64,000 nt of DNA from an uncultured Pelagibacteraceae bacterium (GTDB taxonomy: Bacteria; Pseudomonadota; Alphaproteobacteria; Pelagibacterales; Pelagibacteraceae): positions 62,001 through 126,000 of the forward strand of contig CACJBX010000002.1 in the NCBI GenBank assembly GCA_902591755.1, written 5' to 3'. The notes below the pieces were generated by a model. The model had not been told where the DNA came from and made no database searches. It worked only from the letters and a program-made list of their open reading frames with translations. Of the stretch, positions 25,476-33,814 are shown piece by piece. The position numbers and the translations under genes are program-made. The first letter of the stretch is position 1. The number at the start of each line of letters is the position of its first letter.

Positions 25476-26471
25476 ATGATTATCACTGGTAAATACCCCA
25501 AATTGAGAATGAGAAGATCAAGAAAAACTGATTGGATGAGAAGATTAGTTAGAGAGAATTCTCTTTCAAGTAATGATTTTATATTACCAATTTTTGTAAC
25601 AGAGGGAAAAAATAAAAAGATTCCAATTAAAACTATGCCTGAAGTTTTTAGATATAGTGTCGATAAACTTGGTCAGATTGTTGATAGAGCCCTAAAACTT
25701 AAAATTCCAATGGTGGCAATTTTTCCTCAAACAAATAGTGGTCTAAAAGACTCTTATGGTAGTGAAGCTTTAAATGAAAACAATTTAGTTTGTAAGGCTA
25801 TTAGAAAAATTAAAGATAAATACAAAAATGAAATCGGTATAATGACTGATGTCGCTTTAGATCCTTATACATCACATGGACATGATGGAATATTAAGTGA
25901 CAAAAAAATTCTTAATGACGAAACAATCGAAATATTAATTCAACAATCACTCTTACAGGCTCAAATGGGTAGTGACGTTATCGCTCCATCAGATATGATG
26001 GACGGACGTATCGGTGAGATTAGACAAGAACTCGATAATAATTCTCTTAAAGACATAAAAATATTATCTTATGCTGTAAAATATGCATCTGCTTTTTATG
26101 GTCCCTTTAGAGATGCAGTTGGATCAAAAAAATCTTTAAAAGGTGACAAGAAAACATATCAGATGGACTTCAGTAATTCCGAAGAAGCTTTAAGAGAGGT
26201 GGCATTAGATGTTAAAGAAGGAGCAGATCTTGTAATGGTGAAACCTGGTCTTCCCTACCTCGATATAATAAAAAAAGTGAAAGAAAATTTTAAAATACCA
26301 GTTTTGGCTTACCAGGTTTCAGGTGAATATAGTTTGTTAATGAATGGTATTAACAAGGGATTAATAGATGAAAACTCTATTTATGAAACACTTATGTCAT
26401 TTAAAAGAGCTGGCGCTAATGCAATTATTTCATATTTTGCAGATAGAACAGACAAAATTATTAAAAATTAA
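25476..26471 (+). CDS. hemB: Delta-aminolevulinic acid dehydratase (porphobilinogen synthase)
   Basis: HemB condenses two 5-aminolevulinates into porphobilinogen for heme. The active-site lysines are in PFRDAVGSKKS-flanking sequence and VMVKPGLPYLD. The metal loop reads DVALDPYTSHGHDG: aspartates/alanine replace the zinc cysteines of the E. coli enzyme, the form associated with Mg2+-dependent enzymes in alphaproteobacteria. The ATG at 25476 is preferred to the track's TTG two codons earlier. It ends convergently over recO by 4 bp. Confidence 0.96.
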   Translation: MIITGKYPKLRMRRSRKTDWMRRLVRENSLSSNDFILPIFVTEGKNKKIPIKTMPEVFRYSVDKLGQIVDRALKLKIPMVAIFPQTNSGLKDSYGSEALNENNLVCKAIRKIKDKYKNEIGIMTDVALDPYTSHGHDGILSDKKILNDETIEILIQQSLLQAQMGSDVIAPSDMMDGRIGEIRQELDNNSLKDIKILSYAVKYASAFYGPFRDAVGSKKSLKGDKKTYQMDFSNSEEALREVALDVKEGADLVMVKPGLPYLDIIKKVKENFKIPVLAYQVSGEYSLLMNGINKGLIDENSIYETLMSFKRAGANAIISYFADRTDKIIKN

Positions 26472-27148
26472 GATTTAAAATCGTCTATGAATTTTTTTCT
26501 TTGATGAGGAAAATTAATACTGTTAGGTAAAAAAAGATTTGTTTGTAAATACTCACTTATAAGATTCAAACCGTCTATTATATCTTGATTCTTTACATTA
26601 TCTCCACTTTTAGAAATAAGAAAATTGGGAACTTTAATTTTTTTTAGATTTGTAGTAATAAAAAATTCATCCTTCCCATTGGACTCTTTTTTTGCATATT
26701 TCTTTACATCTAAGTCAAAACCAATCAATCTTAGAAAATCAAGTTCCCAAAAAATATAATTTATATACCAATCATCTTTTTCTAGAATTGAAAATAACTT
26801 ATGAACCAGCTCATAAATTGATGTATTCTCTTGATTTTCTACAGTTAGTAATTTTACTAAATTTAATGCTGCGTTAATGCAATACATAGATCTTTTTTGG
26901 GAGAAAAATATCGGGGTGTTTACTTTTAAAATTTCAACTTTAAAATATCCAAAACTATCATCACTTTTCGAATTATAATTTAAATGAAGTTCATTTCCAA
27001 TTTGTAAATAGTTTTTGATTTTTTTTGATGATGCGCCAAAAATAATACCTGAGCACTTACCATGATTTTTAGTATAGAAATTTACAATAGTAGAATTTTC
27101 TTGAAATTTATTCTTTGACAACAAAATACCTGTATCTGTCCAGTTCAT
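26468..27148 (-). CDS. recO: DNA repair protein RecO
   Basis: RecO loads RecA in the RecFOR gap-repair pathway. The N-terminal OB-fold begins WTDTGILLSKNKFQENS with KNHGKCSGIIFG; the rest is helical, with the conserved FELDFLRLIGFDLD-like stretch (FWELDFLRLIGF). It lacks the zinc cysteines found in some RecO proteins. Length 226 aa is normal for alphaproteobacteria. It overlaps the rnc stop by 4 bp in the lepB-rnc-recO order. Confidence 0.88.
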   Translation of the reverse strand: MNWTDTGILLSKNKFQENSTIVNFYTKNHGKCSGIIFGASSKKIKNYLQIGNELHLNYNSKSDDSFGYFKVEILKVNTPIFFSQKRSMYCINAALNLVKLLTVENQENTSIYELVHKLFSILEKDDWYINYIFWELDFLRLIGFDLDVKKYAKKESNGKDEFFITTNLKKIKVPNFLISKSGDNVKNQDIIDGLNLISEYLQTNLFLPNSINFPHQRKKFIDDFKS

Positions 27149-27807
27149 CTTTTAAAAGTATCCAATAATTTTAAAGCAGCTTTCTGTTCGGCTTCTTTTT
27201 TAGAATTACCAATTCCCGAATATTTTTTTGAATTTTTTATTTTGACTGAAACTTTTATAACAGGTTTGTGTCTTGGGCCTTTATTTTCTACTACATTATA
27301 AATTGGGAGAGTTTTATACAATTTAAGAGAATATTCTTGAAGCATTGTTTTTGGATCTCTATAAATTGTTAATTTTTCATTTAAAAATCTTTTCCAGTAA
27401 TTTAAAATGAATTTTTCAGTTACTTCCAATCCTTGATCTAAATACAAGGCACCAACAATTGATTCAACTGTATCTGCTAAAATTTTATTCTCTATTTTTG
27501 AATTTTCTTTGTTGTCTCCTACTAAAACATAATCCTTTAAAGATAAATAATTAGAAATTTCAACACATCTTTTTCTATTAACTAATGATGCCAATTTTTT
27601 ATCAAGATCTCCTTCCTTATCATTTGGAAATAATTTGTATAAATTCTTTGATATAATTAATCCCAATACTCTATCACCTAAAAATTCTAATTTTTCATTG
27701 TTATTAAGTGGATTACTACTTTTATGGGTTAGGCTTTGTAATAGGAGATTTTGATTTTTAAATTTAACACCTATTATTTTTTCAAAAGAACTTATATTTT
27801 TTTTCAT
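27145..27807 (-). CDS. rnc: Ribonuclease III
   Basis: RNase III cleaves double-stranded RNA, including rRNA precursors. The catalytic domain signature NEKLEFLGDRVLGLII and the second metal site in ADTVESIVGALYLDQG are intact. A double-stranded RNA-binding domain closes the protein (about 150-220, ending KKEAEQKAALKLL). It overlaps lepB by one base and recO by 4 bp. Confidence 0.96.
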   Translation of the reverse strand: MKKNISSFEKIIGVKFKNQNLLLQSLTHKSSNPLNNNEKLEFLGDRVLGLIISKNLYKLFPNDKEGDLDKKLASLVNRKRCVEISNYLSLKDYVLVGDNKENSKIENKILADTVESIVGALYLDQGLEVTEKFILNYWKRFLNEKLTIYRDPKTMLQEYSLKLYKTLPIYNVVENKGPRHKPVIKVSVKIKNSKKYSGIGNSKKEAEQKAALKLLDTFKR

Positions 27808-28532
27808 TATTTAATTTTTTTGAAGAATCTTTCTAATCTAAAACTTTTATTCCATTTCCAAAATTCAATAAATCTTCCTATTTTTTTGTCTGTTGAAAAA
27901 AAAATAAATCTAGCTTTACCAACAATATTATCACGGTGTACATAGCCAACACTTGTTAAAAATCGGCTATCCTTTGAACAATCTCTATTATCTCCTAAAA
28001 AAAAATAATGGTTATCAGGTACAACAAATTCATCTGAATTTTGATAGGATCCAAAATTATTATAAGCAGTTAAATATTTTTTATTTTCTAATTTTTCTTC
28101 AAAAAGATTTGTTTCTAAAACTTCTCCACCACAATATATTTCCATTTCTAACTTCACTTTAGATTTAAGAATCTCAACGTCATTAAGATATAGATTGCCA
28201 TCTATAAATTGAATCTTATCTCCCGGTCCACCTATAAGTCTTTTAATATAATCGGTTCTGTTATCCGCAGGAGTTTTGAATACAATAATGTCTCCTCTTT
28301 CTGGCTCATCAAAAAAAATACGTTTTTTAATGGGACCTAAACTAAAAGGAAATGAATGCTTGCTATATCCATAAGTATATTTAGTTACAAAAATCCTATC
28401 TCCTACCAACAAAGTTGGCTCCATTGATGATGACGGAATATAAAAAGGTTGAATTAATAAAGACCTAATTATAATAGCAATTACTAAAGCATAAAAAATA
28501 GTTTTGACATTATCTATAATTTTTTGTTTCAT
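27807..28532 (-). CDS. lepB: Signal peptidase I
   Basis: LepB removes Sec and Tat signal peptides at the outer face of the inner membrane. One N-terminal membrane helix (about 10-27) is followed by the catalytic serine S36 (PSSSMEPT) and lysine K97 (TDYIKRLIGGPGD), then FLGDNRDCSKDSR near the end. Length 241 aa is normal. It overlaps acpS and rnc, as in many alphaproteobacteria. Confidence 0.96.
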   Translation of the reverse strand: MKQKIIDNVKTIFYALVIAIIIRSLLIQPFYIPSSSMEPTLLVGDRIFVTKYTYGYSKHSFPFSLGPIKKRIFFDEPERGDIIVFKTPADNRTDYIKRLIGGPGDKIQFIDGNLYLNDVEILKSKVKLEMEIYCGGEVLETNLFEEKLENKKYLTAYNNFGSYQNSDEFVVPDNHYFFLGDNRDCSKDSRFLTSVGYVHRDNIVGKARFIFFSTDKKIGRFIEFWKWNKSFRLERFFKKIK

Positions 28533-28924
28533 TTAATCTTTTGAGTTATAACGTATGCAATTGAATATTCTCTTTCATCTGATAATGACAGAAAAATTTT
28601 AATTTTTTTCAACTTAAGTTTTCTTTTTAATATATTTTTTAACTTATTGCTTAAAGTAAGGTAGGGTTTACCACTTCTTTTTTTTGATACATTTATATCT
28701 TTAAAATTAATATTATGAGCAAAACCAGTGCCAAGAGATTTTACGAAAGCTTCCTTAGCAGCGAATCTTTTCGAAAAAAACAAAGTTTTCTGATTAATTT
28801 TTTTTGAGTCTTTAATTTCACTAGATGTGAATATTCTATTAATAAATTTTTTGTTTTTAATAAGTTTTTTTATACGACTATTTTTAACAATATCTGTCCC
28901 TACACCAAAAATATTCAAAGTCAT
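28529..28924 (-). CDS. acpS: Holo-ACP synthase
   Basis: AcpS attaches the 4'-phosphopantetheine arm to acyl carrier protein. The two motifs FGVGTDIVKNSRI (metal-binding Asp) and FAAKEAFVKSLGTGF are complete, and 131 aa is normal. It overlaps the pdxJ stop by 4 bp and lepB by 4 bp, giving the classical pdxJ-acpS-lepB-rnc order. Confidence 0.95.
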   Translation of the reverse strand: MTLNIFGVGTDIVKNSRIKKLIKNKKFINRIFTSSEIKDSKKINQKTLFFSKRFAAKEAFVKSLGTGFAHNINFKDINVSKKRSGKPYLTLSNKLKNILKRKLKLKKIKIFLSLSDEREYSIAYVITQKIK

Positions 28925-29634
28925 CTTACGATCTTTTTGAATTCTTTAATAATACTGGGCATACCAGACTCTAAACTTTCTCCTATGATAAAGTGACCAA
29001 TATTAAATTCTTTTATGTATGGAATTTTTCTCAAAATTTTTGTTGTTTTATAATCTAAGCCGTGTCCTGCATGTACTTCGATATCATAATCAAATGCTAA
29101 TTTACTTGCATTTTTAATTCTCTTTAGTTCATTTGAAAATTTTGCACCTTTTTTAATTAAAATTGATATTTTTCCTGTGTGCAGCTCAACGCATTTTGTT
29201 CCTATTTTTTTTGAGATTTCAATATTTTGTTTTGAAGGGTCTATAAATAAACTTGTTCTGATTTTAGCTTTATTAAGTCTGGATATAATTTCTTTTAAAT
29301 TATGAAAATTTTTTTTTAAATCTATTCCCCCCTCTGTGGTAATTTCTTTTCTTTTTTCTGGTACTATACAAACATAATTAGGCATGTTTCTAAGAGCAAT
29401 TTTTAACATTTTGTTATTACATGCCATCTCTAAGTTTATTTTAATTTTTTTTTTACAAAGTTTTTTTAAATCTAAATCTTTAATATGTCTTCTGTCTTCT
29501 CTAAGATGAACTGTAATGGAGTCAGCTCCAGAATTAATTGCAATATCTGCAAATTTTAAAATATTTGGATGATTTTCTCCTCTAGCATTTCTTAACGTAG
29601 CCACATGATCAATGTTAACACCGAGTTTAGACAT
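28921..29634 (-). CDS. pdxJ: Pyridoxine 5'-phosphate synthase
   Basis: PdxJ makes pyridoxine phosphate from deoxyxylulose phosphate and aminoacetone phosphate. The N-terminal LGVNIDHVATLRNARG, the HLREDRRHI loop, the central CIVPEKRKEITTEGG and the VHAGHGLDYKT segment match the family. Length 237 aa is normal. It shows that at least this last step of vitamin B6 synthesis is kept. It overlaps pyrE by one base. Confidence 0.96.
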   Translation of the reverse strand: MSKLGVNIDHVATLRNARGENHPNILKFADIAINSGADSITVHLREDRRHIKDLDLKKLCKKKIKINLEMACNNKMLKIALRNMPNYVCIVPEKRKEITTEGGIDLKKNFHNLKEIISRLNKAKIRTSLFIDPSKQNIEISKKIGTKCVELHTGKISILIKKGAKFSNELKRIKNASKLAFDYDIEVHAGHGLDYKTTKILRKIPYIKEFNIGHFIIGESLESGMPSIIKEFKKIVR

Positions 29635-30215
29635 TATCTTAGATATCTACTTCCTGGTTTTGTAATTTGGATATTCTTTAAAGAAGTTGGTAATTTATTT
29701 CTCTTATAAACAGGAATATCTAATTTTACTTGAGATATAATTTTTTTGGACATTTTTAATTTTTTCGACCTGTCTATTAAGCAAGCAATTCCAACAAACT
29801 TTCCACCAAACTTTTTAATAAGTCTTACACACTCCAATGAAGATTTTCCTGTAGTTATTACGTCTTCTACTATTAATATTTTTGCTTTTTTTTTAATATT
29901 AAAACCTCTTCTAAGTTTAAATTTTTTATCTACTCTTTCACAAAAAATAGTCTCTTTGTTTAACAATCTTCCTATCTCATAACCAATAATTACTCCTCCC
30001 ATTGCTGGGGATAGTATGATGTCAAAAGTTTTAATATTTCTTTTAATTTTTGTTGCCAAGGAACTTATAAATTTTTTAGCTTGAGTTGGTTTGCTTAAAA
30101 GCTTAGCACATTGAACATATTGGGGTGAATGTAGACCAGATGAAAGTACGAAGTGTCCCTCTAAAAGAGCGTCAGTTTTTTTTAAAACTGCCAAAGAATT
30201 TTTTAAAGAAAGCAT
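29634..30215 (-). CDS. pyrE: Orotate phosphoribosyltransferase
   Basis: PyrE converts orotate and PRPP to OMP in pyrimidine synthesis. The PRPP-binding signature ILIVEDVITTGKSSLE and the FVLSSGLHSPQYVQ start region are clear, with SPAMGGVIIGYEIGR in between. Length 193 aa is normal. Its start region overlaps the end of the spoT gene by 44 bp; an internal start is possible but the N-terminal residues fit the family. Other pathway genes pyrB and pyrC lie at about 50 kb. Confidence 0.94.
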   Translation of the reverse strand: MLSLKNSLAVLKKTDALLEGHFVLSSGLHSPQYVQCAKLLSKPTQAKKFISSLATKIKRNIKTFDIILSPAMGGVIIGYEIGRLLNKETIFCERVDKKFKLRRGFNIKKKAKILIVEDVITTGKSSLECVRLIKKFGGKFVGIACLIDRSKKLKMSKKIISQVKLDIPVYKRNKLPTSLKNIQITKPGSRYLR

Positions 30216-31914
30216 ATTTTTTGTTTTTGTGTCTAATAATTTTAAATTTATACTCTCTTTGTTTTAACTCACTTATTAATTTTGTAAAGTTTTTGAGATC
30301 AGAAATAATTAGATTAAATCTAAAATTAATGGAGGTTTTAGTTTTTTCTACCATTTCAACACTAGAAATGTTTACATGATTTTCTCCAATCATCGTTGTC
30401 ACTGTTCCAAGAACACCTGGTTTATCAGGTAACGAGATCCAAAGAGTAGTATTATATATTTTGTCGGTTGGTTTAGAATTTTCTCTATATAGCCAATATC
30501 TCCTAATTGCGGCTCTTGCTTTACCTGTTTTAGCTGAACTTAACCAATGTAAAGATGGTGACTCTTTCTTTGATGTTATAATCTTAACCACATCACCATT
30601 TCTTAGGATACTTTGTAAATGACTGTCTTTACCATTTATTTCTGATCCAATAGCTGTATCTCCAACTTGTGTATGTACAGCATAAGCAAAATCTATTGGA
30701 GTAGCGTCTTTTGGAAGTTTAATCACAGATCCCTTTGGTGTAAAGCAAAATACATTTTCTTGAAACATCTGAAGTTTAGTATATTCATAAAAATCCTCTG
30801 GATTTTCATTTCTCTCAATTATTTCAACTAGATCTTTTAACCAATCGTATTCTTTCCAAGTTAAAGAATTAAATTTTTCAGAAGATTTATATTTCCAATG
30901 AGATGCAATTCCTCTTTGAGCGTATTCATGCATCTGCATTGTTCTTAATTGAATTTCAATAGGTCTTTTGTTTGGACCAATTATAGCGGTATGTAATGAT
31001 TGATATTTGTTTATTTTTGGAGATGAAATATAATCTTTAAATCTTCCTGGTATACAATTCCACTTTTTGTGGAATACACCCAAAGTCTTGTAGCAATCTG
31101 ATACATCGTCAACAATTACCCTAAATCCGATTATATCTGTGATTTGCTCTAGTGAAGTTCTTTTTTTTTGAATTTTTCTCCAAATAGAAAAAGGAGTTTT
31201 CTCTCTACCAAATATTTTAACATTTAATCCTTCTTCTTTTAAAATTTTTTGAAACTCCTCAGAAATCATATTAAAATTTGAAATATTATTTTCTTTTATT
31301 TCATCAAGTCTTTTCTTAACGAGATGTCTTGCTTCAGGATTTAAAATTTCAAAAGAAAGATCTTCCAACTCATCTCTAATTCTATTCATGCCCATTCTGT
31401 CTGCTAATGGAGCATATATTTCCATCGTTTCTTTAGCTTTTCTAATTTGTTTTTCTTTGAGTTTTACAAATTTAATTGTTCTCATGTTATGAAGTCTGTC
31501 AGCTAATTTTACAAGAAGGACTCTTATGTCTTTAGAGGTTGCAATGATTAATTTTCTAAAATTTTCAGCTTTAGAGTCTTGAGCTGCTTGATTTTCAAAT
31601 GCAGAGATTTTTGTGACACCTTCCACTAAATCAGCAACTTCTTGACCAAATTCTTCCTTGATTGTTTTATAAGTAGCTTTAGTATCTTCAATCGTATCGT
31701 GTAATAATCCGGTTGCAATAGTTGCGCTATCAAGTTTTAAATCTGAAAGAATATTTGCTACAGCTATTGGGTGAATAATATATGGCACACCTTCATCTCT
31801 TTTTTGTTTCTTGTGTGCCTCGAGAGCAAAATTATAAGCTTTAGTTAAAGTTGTCGGGTTTAAAAACTTATTATATTCCCTTACCTTATTTATTAATTCT
31901 TCAGATTTAAGCAT
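30172..31914 (-). CDS. spoT: Compact bifunctional RelA/SpoT (p)ppGpp synthetase/hydrolase
   Basis: The domains run HD hydrolase (about 25-180, with GLLHDTIEDT), synthetase (about 230-350, with GRFKDYISSPK and YQSLHTAIIG, EIQLRTMQMHEYAQ), TGS (about 375-435) and a C-terminal ACT (about 495-565). Both catalytic motifs are intact, so it should both make and break (p)ppGpp. At 580 aa it is well short of the usual 700-740 because the region between TGS and ACT is reduced to about 60 residues. It overlaps folK by 8 bp. Confidence 0.93.
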   Translation of the reverse strand: MLKSEELINKVREYNKFLNPTTLTKAYNFALEAHKKQKRDEGVPYIIHPIAVANILSDLKLDSATIATGLLHDTIEDTKATYKTIKEEFGQEVADLVEGVTKISAFENQAAQDSKAENFRKLIIATSKDIRVLLVKLADRLHNMRTIKFVKLKEKQIRKAKETMEIYAPLADRMGMNRIRDELEDLSFEILNPEARHLVKKRLDEIKENNISNFNMISEEFQKILKEEGLNVKIFGREKTPFSIWRKIQKKRTSLEQITDIIGFRVIVDDVSDCYKTLGVFHKKWNCIPGRFKDYISSPKINKYQSLHTAIIGPNKRPIEIQLRTMQMHEYAQRGIASHWKYKSSEKFNSLTWKEYDWLKDLVEIIERNENPEDFYEYTKLQMFQENVFCFTPKGSVIKLPKDATPIDFAYAVHTQVGDTAIGSEINGKDSHLQSILRNGDVVKIITSKKESPSLHWLSSAKTGKARAAIRRYWLYRENSKPTDKIYNTTLWISLPDKPGVLGTVTTMIGENHVNISSVEMVEKTKTSINFRFNLIISDLKNFTKLISELKQREYKFKIIRHKNKKYAFFKKFFGSFKKN

Positions 31915-32458
31915 TTTTAATTATACCATTACTTTGATAAATCTTTATATCACTAATTGATTTGGGGTTTAATTTTTTTATTAAAATATCTATTTTTTGC
32001 TTATTTTTTGGATGTATCCAGTTTTTTTTTATTTCATATAATGGAATTAAAGTAAAATTTCTTTGATGCATTCTTGGGTGTGGAGTAATAATTTTTTCTC
32101 CTTTATGAATAATGCTTTTGCAAGTATTGTTGAAATCAATAATATCAATATCGCAAGTTCGTGATGCGTTTTTTATACTTTTTTTTCTTCCTAATAATGT
32201 TTCTATTTTTTTTATTTTTTCGAACAATTCGATAATTGTTAAATCTGTTTTACATTCAATAATGAGGTTTAAAAATTTTGGATTCGATTGGTTTGGCCAC
32301 GATGGTGTTTCGTAAAGTTTTGAGACTTTAAGAAAGTAACAAAAATGCGATAAATGTAACTTAGTTTTTTCAATATTATCTGCTCTATTTCCCAAATTTG
32401 AGCCTAGTGCCAGTATGATTGTATTATGATGATCTTCTAAAATATCTTGCTTTATCAC
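31907..32458 (-). CDS. folK: HPPK, folate pathway pyrophosphokinase
   Basis: FolK transfers pyrophosphate to 6-hydroxymethyl-dihydropterin. The motifs [27 protein letters not shown] and TCDIDIIDF are diagnostic. The track's ATG at 32524 lies deep in smpB; the first reasonable start is GTG at 32458, giving about 183 aa and a 35-bp overlap with smpB. That start is inferred and an even later non-ATG start cannot be excluded. It overlaps spoT by 8 bp. Confidence 0.88.
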   Translation of the reverse strand: MIKQDILEDHHNTIILALGSNLGNRADNIEKTKLHLSHFCYFLKVSKLYETPSWPNQSNPKFLNLIIECKTDLTIIELFEKIKKIETLLGRKKSIKNASRTCDIDIIDFNNTCKSIIHKGEKIITPHPRMHQRNFTLIPLYEIKKNWIHPKNKQKIDILIKKLNPKSISDIKIYQSNGIIKNA

Positions 32459-32891
32459 GGTTCCAGTCCCTTGTTTTTTTTGTTTGTCGTTTATCAAACC
32501 TTTTTTTACCTTTTGCGACGGCAATCTCCAACTTTGCTCTCCCTTTTTTAAAATACATTTTAAGAGGTATCAGTGACAATCCATCTCTATTAACTTTACC
32601 AATTAATTTTTTTATTTCTCTTTTGTTTAACAACAGCTTTCTCTCTTCTCTAGGATTATGGTTAGTAAAACTTGCCTCTTTATAGATTGGTATGTGTGAA
32701 TTTACTAAAAAAAACTCACCATCTTTTTCAATAGCATATGATTCTGCTATATTTACTTTTCCTGCTCTCACAGACTTAATCTCAGATCCTTTTAATACAA
32801 TTCCTGCCTCTAAAATTTCTTGAAAAAAAAAATTAAAGGATGCTTTTCTATTTAAACAAATTATTTTGTGTCCAGGTTCTTTTTTTACCAT
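32424..32891 (-). CDS. smpB: SsrA-binding protein SmpB
   Basis: SmpB brings tmRNA to stalled ribosomes. The segments [31 protein letters not shown] and [15 protein letters not shown] near the C-terminus match the family. Length 155 aa is normal. It starts one base after dapA ends, the standard dapA-smpB pair. No tmRNA gene is recognisable in the window. Confidence 0.96.
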   Translation of the reverse strand: MVKKEPGHKIICLNRKASFNFFFQEILEAGIVLKGSEIKSVRAGKVNIAESYAIEKDGEFFLVNSHIPIYKEASFTNHNPREERKLLLNKREIKKLIGKVNRDGLSLIPLKMYFKKGRAKLEIAVAKGKKRFDKRQTKKTRDWNRDKARYFRRSS

Positions 32892-32892
32892 G

Positions 32893-33774
32893 CTACAATA
32901 ATTTTGCAGACAATAATGCTTCTTTTACTTTTTCTTTAGTGGATTTTTGTATTTTAACTAATGGCAGTCTAACATCATCACTGCACAGACCTAAAAGTTT
33001 GGCTGCATATTTTGCAGGTGCTGGATTGCTTTCAATAAATAGAGCTTTATGAAGTGGTTGAAGCAAAGCATTAATTCTTTCAGCCTCTTTAATTTCATTA
33101 CCAGAATTTGATTTTGAAAATTTTTGAAAATCAGAACATAACTTGGGTGCTATATTTGCTGTAACTGAAATTATACCAACCCCTCCTCTTTTATTAAATT
33201 CAAAAGCAAGACCATCTTCACCAGTTAGCTGAATAAAATCAGGACCCAATTTTTTTAAAGTTTGATCAAGTCTATTTAGGTCTCCTGTCGCATCTTTTAC
33301 ACCTGCGATATTTTTAAGTTCATAAAGTCTTGCCATTGTATCAACTGACATATCAATAACGCAGCGACTTGGAATATTATAAATAATAATTGGCAAGCTA
33401 GTATTATCATTAATTGATTTATAATGTTGATATAAACCTTCTTGTGTTGGTTTGTTGTAATATGGAGTAACTACAAGTACTCCATCTGCTCCTGCCTTTT
33501 CTGCATGCTTTGTTAAAGCTACAGCTTCAGTTGTAGAATTTGATCCAGTGCCAGCAATTACCGGGATTTTGCCTTTTGCTTCTTTAATACAAAGCTCAAT
33601 GACTTTTTCATGCTCTTCATGGCTCAATGTGGGCGATTCACCAGTTGTTCCTGCGGGAACTAAACCATTTGTGCCATTTTCAATATGAAAATTTATTAGT
33701 TTGATATAACAATCTTCGTCTAATTTATTATTCTTAAACGGAGTTAATAACGCAACATTTGATCCTTTAAACAT
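32893..33774 (-). CDS. dapA: 4-hydroxy-tetrahydrodipicolinate synthase
   Basis: DapA condenses aspartate semialdehyde and pyruvate, the first step to lysine and peptidoglycan diaminopimelate. The motifs [28 protein letters not shown] (tyrosine relay) and [10 protein letters not shown] with the Schiff-base lysine are present. Length 293 aa is normal. It competes with hom for the same semialdehyde. It is divergent from the lytic transglycosylase gene with about 40 bp between. Confidence 0.96.
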   Translation of the reverse strand: MFKGSNVALLTPFKNNKLDEDCYIKLINFHIENGTNGLVPAGTTGESPTLSHEEHEKVIELCIKEAKGKIPVIAGTGSNSTTEAVALTKHAEKAGADGVLVVTPYYNKPTQEGLYQHYKSINDNTSLPIIIYNIPSRCVIDMSVDTMARLYELKNIAGVKDATGDLNRLDQTLKKLGPDFIQLTGEDGLAFEFNKRGGVGIISVTANIAPKLCSDFQKFSKSNSGNEIKEAERINALLQPLHKALFIESNPAPAKYAAKLLGLCSDDVRLPLVKIQKSTKEKVKEALLSAKLL

Positions 33775-33814
33775 ATAACTTTATAACATAGATTGTCGAT
33801 TCATTTACAAAAAT

